Source of the DNA: Anaerolineales bacterium
Lineage (GTDB): Bacteria; Chloroflexota; Anaerolineae; Anaerolineales; Villigracilaceae
DNA length: 64,000 bases
Direction of reading: 5' to 3'
Assembly (NCBI GenBank): GCA_016927315.1
Contig: JAFGMV010000015.1
Location: 1 to 64,000 of the forward strand
Part shown: piece after piece, positions 1 to 7,764 of the stretch
Position numbering within the stretch: position 1 is the first letter of the stretch
How the letters are laid out: every line of letters begins with the position of its first letter
The notes under the pieces: model-generated
What the model was told of the DNA's origin: nothing
Database searches by the model: none
What the model saw: the letters and a program-made list of their open reading frames with translations, nothing else
Made by a program: the position numbers and the translations under genes

Positions 1-72
1 ATCATCGGCCGGGACGATATCATCGGCCGCGATGACATCATCGGCCGGGACGATATCATCGGCCGGGACGAT
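1..72 (+). repeat. Four tandem 18-bp coding repeats
   Basis: Four consecutive 18-bp units (1-18, 19-36, 37-54, 55-72). Units 1, 3 and 4 are identical; unit 2 differs at its 3' end. The unit is a multiple of three and stays in frame with the downstream gene, encoding I-I-G-R-D-D. The array probably continues to the left. It is a protein repeat, not a CRISPR array. Confidence 0.9.
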
Positions 73-855
73 GCTGTCCACCAGGTCCGCTTGGCCCGGC
101 AGGCTCCCGCCACGCAAAAACTAAAACTGAGTACTGAAATCAAGGTCGTTATCACAATCGCCGGAGTGGTTTCCGGTGTCATCGCCGCCCTGGCCACCCC
201 GCAAATGCGAGTACCAAATACATTTATCCAACCCTCCTCACAAAAGCAGCAAGTTGTTAAAAACAATACCTCCTACACCGGTAACAGCTCGTCAAACAAA
301 CCTTCATCAGCTTCAAGCAGCAGCTCATCCAGCAGTAGTTCGTCATCCTCCTCACAATCATCTGCTGCCAATCCTGTAAAACCGGACCGCTGTGAGGTAT
401 TCGACGACATCGATTTTTCGCTGATGTGGCTGGACCCGCCTACGATGTATGTAAAGATGCCCGGGGGGGTTCCAGGCCTTGAAAGGACAGTTTCCGGATT
501 TACCGGAGACTGGACATATCGAATGGAGATCGGTGCATTCGACTCCAACGATTGTGAATTCATCGCCGGGTATCGCGAGCGCCTGTATTGCAACATCAGT
601 CTTCCCGGTGACTATCTGAATTCCCTGCAAACAGTGAAACTATACGTTAATGACTGCCCTGAACCGGTCTATCAAAAATCGATGGCCGATGTTTTTCCCG
701 GCGGGACCAGCAGTACAGCTGGAGGCGGCCAGGATTCCCAATCTGGCAATAACCTGGGATGCACATCCGGAGAGCAAATAAATCTGGGAGAAAGCGAATG
801 TAAGGCGGGTGGATATCACTGGGACAGCAGCGTTTTATACTGCTACTGCCCCTAG
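1..855 (+). CDS. Membrane protein with hexapeptide repeats, 3' part of gene
   Basis: The reading frame is open from base 1, so the true start lies outside the window; 284 codons are visible. The visible protein begins with four copies of a six-residue repeat (I-I-G-R-D-D and one variant), then a basic stretch, one membrane segment (about residues 47-66, starting V-V-I-T-I-A-G-V), a polar linker with a run of about 20 serines, and a C-terminal region of about 180 residues with several cysteines. Inferred topology: repeat domain in the cytoplasm, Cys-containing domain outside, possibly disulphide-bonded. Similar G-D/G-R-D hexapeptide repeats occur in Chloroflexota proteins joined to signalling or NTPase domains, but no such domain is visible here. 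A TTG at 91 could be called as a start, but it would cut off the in-frame repeats. Function unknown. Confidence 0.75.
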   Translation: MIGRDDIIGRDDIIGRDDIIGRDDAVHQVRLARQAPATQKLKLSTEIKVVITIAGVVSGVIAALATPQMRVPNTFIQPSSQKQQVVKNNTSYTGNSSSNKPSSASSSSSSSSSSSSSSQSSAANPVKPDRCEVFDDIDFSLMWLDPPTMYVKMPGGVPGLERTVSGFTGDWTYRMEIGAFDSNDCEFIAGYRERLYCNISLPGDYLNSLQTVKLYVNDCPEPVYQKSMADVFPGGTSSTAGGGQDSQSGNNLGCTSGEQINLGESECKAGGYHWDSSVLYCYCP

Positions 856-1212
856 AGATACATCTTGAAAGGTTGAGCGCCCTGAGACATTCAGGACGCT
901 GTTCAATTTGAAGGAAACAAACCGGCAAGGAATAACATCCCACACAAAAGATGATAAACATCTTCCCGGTTTCCGGTCTTCATTTATGGTCATTCCTGGT
1001 AGACAGAAGCTGACCATGAGCCAATCTTCAACAGATCCCCCATTGTGAACTCATAAGATACGCATTCACCTTTCTTATTTTTACTTTCCGTCCTGAAGAA
1101 GAAGTGCACCCAGCTGGTTCTGGTATCCAGCGGACCGGATATCAGTGGAAGCAAAAACCGAAAGGATACAAGAGAAATTGCATTGATCAATGTAAAAAAG
1201 TAACAACCACCC
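856..1212. other. Intergenic region without a supported gene
   Basis: No ORF with a plausible start, ribosome binding site or recognisable product. It holds the hairpin at 876-900 and a seven-base inverted repeat (986-992 with 1011-1017, ATGGTCA/TGACCAT) of unknown meaning. The genes on both sides point toward this region. Confidence 0.6.
876..900 (+). terminator. Possible weak terminator hairpin
   Basis: An imperfect hairpin lies 20 bases after the stop codon at 855: AGCG-c-CCTGA, a five-base loop, TCAGG-a-CGCT. Flanking bases can extend the stem, but no clear T tract follows, so termination is only possible. Confidence 0.35.
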
Positions 1213-1242
1213 TAAAATCGATCCCCGCCTGTCAGGCAGGGA
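1213..1242 (-). terminator. Intrinsic terminator of the suf-Rieske operon
   Basis: On the minus strand the sequence folds into a nine-base-pair stem with one T-G wobble and a three-base loop (1222-1242), followed by TCGATTTT. It lies 22 bases after the stop of the last Rieske gene, the expected end of the suf transcript. Confidence 0.7.
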
Positions 1243-1263
1243 TTGTGACCTGGCCTGGCTAAG

Positions 1264-1608
1264 TTATTTCGGCAGCCCAATCTCAATTTTCCCGTCCAGC
1301 ACCCTGACCGGGTAAGCCGGAATATCCACTACCGCCGGCATCTGTACGGCTTTCCCGGTACGCACATCAAACGCTGCTCCATGTCGGGGACAGACAATAT
1401 TGTGATCTTCCAGGTCTCCGTCGCCCAGCGGTCCGTCATCATGGGTGCAGACATCGCCAACGGCATAAATATTCCCGGCAATATTGAAGACTACAATCGG
1501 TTTCCCATCGATTTCAATAAATAAACGTTCCCCGTTCGATAAATCAGCCTGATCGGCGACTTCGTAAAATTCGACTTCTTGCGGGCTTTTCTTTCTATAG
1601 TTAAACAT
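1264..1608 (-). CDS. Rieske [2Fe-2S] ferredoxin-like protein (first of two)
   Basis: A 114-residue small soluble Rieske protein. The two ligand pairs are visible: C54-x-H56 in C-T-H and C73-x-x-H76 in C-P-R-H, which bind a [2Fe-2S] cluster through two Cys and two His. No signal peptide or membrane segment is present, so it resembles cytoplasmic electron-transfer Rieske proteins (NirD/BphA3 type) rather than the respiratory-complex subunit. It is the last gene of the suf operon and begins 12 bases after its paralogue. The ATG at 1608 is the only sensible start. The electron partner cannot be read from the sequence. Confidence 0.88.
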   Translation of the reverse strand: MFNYRKKSPQEVEFYEVADQADLSNGERLFIEIDGKPIVVFNIAGNIYAVGDVCTHDDGPLGDGDLEDHNIVCPRHGAAFDVRTGKAVQMPAVVDIPAYPVRVLDGKIEIGLPK

Positions 1609-1620
1609 GTCGCCAAATTT

Positions 1621-1971
1621 CTACCTGGATATACCAATATAGATTATCCCCTTTTCAATCTTAACCGGATAGGTACCGATTGCCTCTATCTGTGCGTCGG
1701 GGGGATTTTCCAAAACCTCACCAGTGCGCACATCAAAGCGGGCATGGTGCCTGGGACAGACAACCTGGTGATCCCCAATCTCGCCCTCATCCAGCGACCA
1801 GCCGTCATGGGAGCAGGTATTATCGATAGCATAATATTCACCGGCTAAATTAAATACAATGATCCGCTGATCAACAAGGTTTACATACTGGCGCTGGCCA
1901 TTCTCAAGATTGGCAGGTCCAATCTCATGGAAATCTATCTTCGACTCATCATACGGTATGTATTTGACCAT
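1621..1971 (-). CDS. Rieske [2Fe-2S] ferredoxin-like protein (second of two)
   Basis: A 116-residue Rieske protein with C53-x-H55 (C-S-H) and C72-x-x-H75 (C-P-R-H). It is homologous to the next gene: both share the F-D-V-R-T-G segment after the second ligand pair. The ATG at 1971 has GGAGGG eight bases upstream. The frame stays open to 2088, but that extension would overlap sufU and lies outside the Rieske fold. The gene follows sufU by about 38 bases and is probably co-transcribed. Likely role: soluble electron carrier, perhaps a client or reductant of the Suf pathway (inferred from position only). Confidence 0.87.
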   Translation of the reverse strand: MVKYIPYDESKIDFHEIGPANLENGQRQYVNLVDQRIIVFNLAGEYYAIDNTCSHDGWSLDEGEIGDHQVVCPRHHARFDVRTGEVLENPPDAQIEAIGTYPVKIEKGIIYIGISR

Positions 1972-2009
1972 GGGTTTATCCCTCCGGAATATTTGCCAAC
2001 AAGATTGAC

Positions 2010-2405
2010 TTATTCTATCAAAGAATCGGTTGCTTCGCCCACCCCATATACTCCGGCTTTGAGTACTTTCAAGGAAAGCAGGGCGCATTTTAGCCGCACC
2101 GGACCCAATTCTATCCCCAGCAAATCCAGGACATCCTCTTTGTTCAACGCCTTTACCTCTTCAAGCGACCTGCCGATGATTGATTCAACCAGCAAATCCG
2201 CAGACGCCTGCGAGATCGCGCACCCCTTCCCATCGAAGGCTGCATCCGATACCCTGTCGTCTTTATCGATACGCAGGGTAATCTCAATGTGATCACCACA
2301 AAGAGGGTTATCATCTTCAAAGATAATATCATGCGGATCCAGGTGACCCCGGTAGGCTGGATTTTTATAATGTTCGATAATTACTTCTCGGTATAGATCA
2401 TCCAT
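2010..2405 (-). CDS. sufU: SufU-type iron-sulfur assembly protein
   Basis: A 131-residue member of the IscU/SufU fold. The three conserved cysteines are C36 (N-P-L-C-G-D), C62 (G-K-G-C-A-I-S) and C107 (R-L-K-C-A-L-L). Proteins of the SufU type work with SufS: zinc-bound SufU accepts the persulfide sulfur from the desulfurase and passes it to the SufBCD scaffold. Its place directly after sufS, nine bases from the sufS stop, fits this. The length and early start (M-D-D-L-Y-R-E-V-I) are typical. Cytoplasmic. Confidence 0.92.
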   Translation of the reverse strand: MDDLYREVIIEHYKNPAYRGHLDPHDIIFEDDNPLCGDHIEITLRIDKDDRVSDAAFDGKGCAISQASADLLVESIIGRSLEEVKALNKEDVLDLLGIELGPVRLKCALLSLKVLKAGVYGVGEATDSLIE

Positions 2406-2414
2406 CTGAAAGTC

Positions 2415-3650
2415 CTAGGCAAACATTTCCTTCACTTTATAAACAGCATCGATCATCCGATCAACTTCTTCGGTCGTGTTGTACAAATAGAAGCTGGCCC
2501 TGCTGGTTGCTGTGATCCCAAATTTCTCGTGCAGGGGTTGAGCACAGTGATGACCTGCCCGAACAGCAACTCCGTATGTATCCAGGATTTGAGCCACATC
2601 ATGAGGATGGATCTCGTCCAATGTAAAGGCGGCTACACCGCCTTTGAGATCGCAAGAGGGTCCGATAACCCTAACGCCGGGGATCTCTTCCAGACGTTCC
2701 AACGCATATGTCGTAATTGCGTGTTCATGCTCTTTGATGGTCTGCATCCCGATCCTGGCAAGGTAATCGACCGCAGCGCCAAACCCTACTGCCTGGGCGA
2801 TTGCAGGGGTTCCTGCTTCAAATTTATGGGGAATTGCGTTGGGAACAAATGAACGCAAGTGCACTGTCTTGATCATGTCCCCTCCTCCCATAAAGGGGGG
2901 CATGGATTCCAACAAGCGCCTCTTCCCATACAGTGCGCCAATTCCGGTTGGCCCACACATCTTATGTGCAGAAAAAGCCAGGAAGTCTACATCCAGCGCC
3001 TGGACATCCACTGGCAGGTGTGGAACAGATTGGGCCCCGTCAACCAGGGTCACAGCACCGGCGTCATGCGCCAGACGAATGATCTCCACAGCCGGTGTTA
3101 CCGTTCCCAGGACATTGGACATCTGGGTAAAGGAAACCAATTTGGGAGACAGACCAAGCAGCTGGCGATAAACGCCCAGGTCAAGTAGTCCATCTTCTGT
3201 AACCGGGACAAATTCCAAACGCACATCCCGTTCAGCCGCCAATATTTGCCAGGGGATCAGGTTGGAATGGTGTTCCATCTCGGTCAAGAGAACCAAATCG
3301 CCAGAATTCAAATTTTGGCGGGCCCAGGTATAGGCGACCAGATTGATCGATTCTGTGGTGTTGCGGGTAAATATCACTTCAGCCGCATTCGCAGCATTGA
3401 TGAACGCAGCCACCTTCTGGCGGGCATCTTCGTAAGCAGTTGTGGCCTCTTCGGCCAGGGTGTGAATCCCACGATGGATATTGGCATTGTACTTCTGGTA
3501 AAATGCATCCATTGCTTCAACAACCACAGCCGGTTTTTGCGCCGTAGCCGTCGAATCGAGGTATGCCAGCAGGATGCCCGGACGGACCTCCCTGTTTAGA
3601 ATTGGAAAGTCGGTTCTGATTCTCTGAACATCAAAAGCTGAAACGGCCAC
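2415..3650 (-). CDS. sufS: Cysteine desulfurase SufS
   Basis: A class-V aminotransferase-fold, PLP-dependent enzyme that takes sulfur from cysteine, leaving alanine. With the GTG start at 3650 it has 411 residues. K230 in F-S-A-H-K-M carries PLP. C369 in R-A-G-H-H-C-A-Q is the catalytic, persulfide-bearing cysteine. Other family signatures are the T-R-N-T-T-E phosphate-binding turn and D-G-A-Q-S. The frame is open to 3749, but that part overlaps the upstream gene and is not SufS-like. The GTG lies ten bases after the upstream stop, behind an AAAGGCG ribosome binding site. Confidence 0.93.
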   Translation of the reverse strand: MAVSAFDVQRIRTDFPILNREVRPGILLAYLDSTATAQKPAVVVEAMDAFYQKYNANIHRGIHTLAEEATTAYEDARQKVAAFINAANAAEVIFTRNTTESINLVAYTWARQNLNSGDLVLLTEMEHHSNLIPWQILAAERDVRLEFVPVTEDGLLDLGVYRQLLGLSPKLVSFTQMSNVLGTVTPAVEIIRLAHDAGAVTLVDGAQSVPHLPVDVQALDVDFLAFSAHKMCGPTGIGALYGKRRLLESMPPFMGGGDMIKTVHLRSFVPNAIPHKFEAGTPAIAQAVGFGAAVDYLARIGMQTIKEHEHAITTYALERLEEIPGVRVIGPSCDLKGGVAAFTLDEIHPHDVAQILDTYGVAVRAGHHCAQPLHEKFGITATSRASFYLYNTTEEVDRMIDAVYKVKEMFA

Positions 3651-3660
3651 GGATGCGCCT

Positions 3661-3936
3661 TTATGCCCTGGTTTTCCGCTTATTCGTATGCCGTATCTGT
3701 GTTGAGTTAGACGGATACCATAAGATCTGATCGGGCACCATCCAACCATCCGTCAGGAATACATTACTGCGGAACTGAACAGCTACCAGTTTGTTGTCTA
3801 CCTGGACCACAATACCTTTAAGCCAACCCCGTACGCGCTCTTTCTCTTTCTCGTGATCACAAAAGACCTCGACCTGATTCCCGACTTCGTACACATCACC
3901 TGAATCTGGATCGCGCATATAAGAAAATTGTGACAT
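3661..3936 (-). CDS. Small conserved-looking protein within the suf operon
   Basis: A 91-residue soluble protein of unknown function between sufD and sufS. It is acidic in the N-terminal half and basic at the C terminus (K-R-K-T-R-A). The pattern G-D-V-Y-E-V-G-N-Q-V-E-V-F and W-L-K-G-I-V-V-Q-V suggests a small beta-barrel (SH3- or KOW-like); this is a guess from sequence pattern, not a family match. The ATG at 3936 is chosen over 3957 because AGGAGG stands four bases before it. Ten bases separate it from sufS, so it is surely co-transcribed. Confidence 0.75.
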   Translation of the reverse strand: MSQFSYMRDPDSGDVYEVGNQVEVFCDHEKEKERVRGWLKGIVVQVDNKLVAVQFRSNVFLTDGWMVPDQILWYPSNSTQIRHTNKRKTRA

Positions 3937-3996
3937 CCTGCCTCCTGATAAAAACAAGCAGCCCTCCCCGAGGGTGACAGTGCTTGCAATATCTAT

Positions 3997-5344
3997 CTAA
4001 ATATTCGATGTTTTCTCTTCGATCGCATGCTGAAAACGTTCCCGTACACCTTCAAAGGGGATACGCTGCATAATTGGGTCAAAGAACCCCTCCACAACCA
4101 GGCGTTCCGCATCCTTTTGCGGAATACCACGAGATCGTAAGTAAAAAAGCGGCTCTGCTTCTATTTTACCAACCGTTGCAGCATGTGTACACCGTACATC
4201 ATCAGCTTTAATCTCAAGCCCAGGAATCGAGTCGGCGCGCGCTTCCTGACTGAGTATCAGGTTGCGATTAGCCTGGTATCCATCTGTTTTTTGTGCTCCT
4301 TCGGCGACAAAGATCATCCCCTGCCAAACAGACCGGCTTGCACCTTTCAAGGCTCCTTTGAAAAGCAGGTCACTGGTTGTGTTGGGAGCAAAGTGGTTTT
4401 GCTGTGTATCATGATCCAGGTGCTGTTTACCGTCTGCGAAGTAAAAACCGGACATGCGTCCATTGGCGCCCCGACCGATCAAATCAAGGTCTGAGAAATT
4501 CTTGGTCAATCTGGAACCAACGGCTCCGAAAACCCAATCCAGATTGGCATCTTTACCAACCTGGGCGCGTTCATGGCTGAAATTCCAGACATGCCCTCCC
4601 CAAGACTGCAATTCAACGAATCGCAAACTGGCGCCATCCCCGACATTTATTTCGACGATCCCGGCATGCATACTCTGGCTGCCATCTTCGGTTGGGGAAG
4701 CCGCTTCGTGCACATAAGTTACCGACGCACCTTCCTCCACCCAAACAAGGATATGAGAAAAATGGGCGAATTCGAGACCTGGCCCCCACAACAGGCTGTG
4801 AAGCGGCTCGTCTACATGTACACCTTTGGGCACATATAACACCACCCCATTCTGGGCGAGCGCCCCGGTCAGTGCGGCAAACTTACCTTCTTCGACGCGC
4901 ACGATCTCTCCTGCCATACGCCCAACCAGTTCGGGGTGATCGCGTTCAGCCGACTGCAAGTCTGTGAAAACAACGCCCCTGGCCGCCAGGGCAGGATTGA
5001 GATCTACCCTCCTGCCCCCGGGTAATAACAGGATTTGCCCGCCATGCTGGTCGCCCACCAACGGCTTGAGCAGAGCTGCTGGCGGAGCTGGCAGTTCCTG
5101 ATAAGCTTCGTCTGCCGGCAGCTTGAATTCCTGGGCAGCCAGAGATCGCAGGTCCGTACGCCGCCAGGCCTCATCCTGGGTGGTGGGCAAACTCAAGCGC
5201 GAATATGCTTCCCAGGCTTTCTGACGGTATTTACCCAACGCACCCGTTTGTGGAATATCGCCAGCTGTGAATAAAAACTCTCTAACAACAGCACTTGTCC
5301 GTGTTCTGGATTTTCGAACGACTACTTTCGGTTTTTCCGCCATC

Positions 5345-5352
<8 letters not shown>
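3997..5352 (-). CDS. sufD: Fe-S cluster scaffold subunit SufD
   Basis: About 450 residues; the C-terminal 230 residues form the SufB/SufD beta-helix ([27 protein letters not shown]). SufD joins SufB and SufC in the SufBC2D complex that builds Fe-S clusters. Two starts are possible: TTG at 5352, five bases after GGAAGG and overlapping sufB by eight bases, or ATG at 5343, one base after the sufB stop. The TTG has the better ribosome binding site spacing. Either way translation is coupled to sufB. The C-terminal H-A-A-T-V-G corresponds to the functional His region of SufD. Confidence 0.92.
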
Positions 5353-6751
<1,399 letters not shown>

Positions 6752-6783
6752 AACTTCTCCAGTCCAAAACCAATAAACAAAAT

Positions 6784-7560
6784 CTAAGCACTCACGGCCT
6801 GACCGTATTTCTCACGCACCCAGTCATACCCTTGCTCTTCCAGCTGCAAGGCCAGTTCCGGACCGCCAGATTCAACCATACGGCCGTCATACATAATATG
6901 CACGAACTGTGGTTTGATGTAATTAAGCAATCGCTGGTAATGTGTAATCACCAATACGCCCAGGTCAGGGCCGGTCAGGGCATTGACGCCCTCAGAGACA
7001 ATGCGCAGGGCGTCAATGTCCAGGCCCGAATCTGTCTCATCCAAAATAGCAATTTCGGGTTTCAGCGCAGCCATTTGTAAAATTTCTGCTCGTTTCTTTT
7101 CACCACCCGAAAAACCGTCATTTAAATACCTGCCCGCAAAACTATGATCCATTTTCAACAGGTCCATTTTCTCTTTTAACATCTTGCGAAACTCTGGGAT
7201 CGGTACCCCTTTGTCTTCAGCATTTTCCATTTTTCGACGCACATTAACTGCTGTCCGCAGGAAGTTTGCAACAGTTACCCCAGGGATCGCAACCGGGTAT
7301 TGAAAGGCCAGGAAAATTCCTAACCGGGAGCGTTCATCCGGTTTCATCTCGAGAATATTCCGACCTTTAAAAAACGCTTCCCCAGCGGTAATCTCATAAG
7401 CCGGATGTCCCATCAGTGAGTAAGCCAGGGTTGATTTACCTGTTCCGTTTGGTCCCATGATAGCGTGGACTTCCCCCTGACTGATAGAAAGATTCACGCC
7501 CCTAAGGATCTCTTTCCCTTCAATACTGACATGTAAATTCTTGATTTCCAGTTGTGACAT
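6784..7560 (-). CDS. sufC: Fe-S assembly ATPase SufC
   Basis: A 258-residue ABC-type ATPase without membrane domains. Walker A is G-P-N-G-T-G-K-S (residues 36-43), the signature is [10 protein letters not shown], and Walker B leads into L-D-E-T-D-S-G-L-D. The S-G-G-E-K-K-R and [12 protein letters not shown] forms are diagnostic of SufC rather than transporter ATPases. It energises conformational change of SufB/SufD. It is the first gene of the operon, 44 bases or so after the inferred transcription start, with AGGAG upstream of the ATG. Confidence 0.95.
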   Translation of the reverse strand: MSQLEIKNLHVSIEGKEILRGVNLSISQGEVHAIMGPNGTGKSTLAYSLMGHPAYEITAGEAFFKGRNILEMKPDERSRLGIFLAFQYPVAIPGVTVANFLRTAVNVRRKMENAEDKGVPIPEFRKMLKEKMDLLKMDHSFAGRYLNDGFSGGEKKRAEILQMAALKPEIAILDETDSGLDIDALRIVSEGVNALTGPDLGVLVITHYQRLLNYIKPQFVHIMYDGRMVESGGPELALQLEEQGYDWVREKYGQAVSA

Positions 7561-7583
7561 GCCTGAATACTCCTAACGCTCAT

Positions 7584-7597
7584 TTCGCGGCCGCGAA
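7584..7597. promoter_or_regulatory. Perfect 14-bp palindrome in the suf leader, candidate operator
   Basis: TTCGCGGCCGCGAA is a perfect inverted repeat located just downstream of the predicted suf transcription start. A repressor bound here would block elongation or initiation from an otherwise very strong promoter. Suf operons are normally iron or redox controlled; the regulator is not identifiable in this window. Confidence 0.5.
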
Positions 7598-7610
7598 TTT
7601 CAAGAACGAG

Positions 7611-7639
7611 ATTATAGCAAATCAGACAAGATATGTCAA
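7611..7639 (-). promoter_or_regulatory. Sigma-70 promoter of the suf operon
   Basis: On the minus strand TTGACA (7639-7634) and TATAAT (7616-7611) are separated by exactly 17 bases: both hexamers are perfect consensus. The start of transcription would be near 7604, giving a 5' leader of about 44 bases before sufC. Confidence 0.85.
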
Positions 7640-7764
7640 TATTTATGATAATTTTCTTATTTATTAACCAACCATGAAGCGCTTCACAGATCGATGAACC
7701 GGATATAAAAAGACACCACAGAATGCTCGGGAACACAATAGGGACGCAAGAACAGCAAAGCAGA

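Noticed and set aside
1-72. Short regular repeats resembling a CRISPR array
   Set aside because: The 18-bp units are directly adjacent without spacers and are in frame with the downstream protein.
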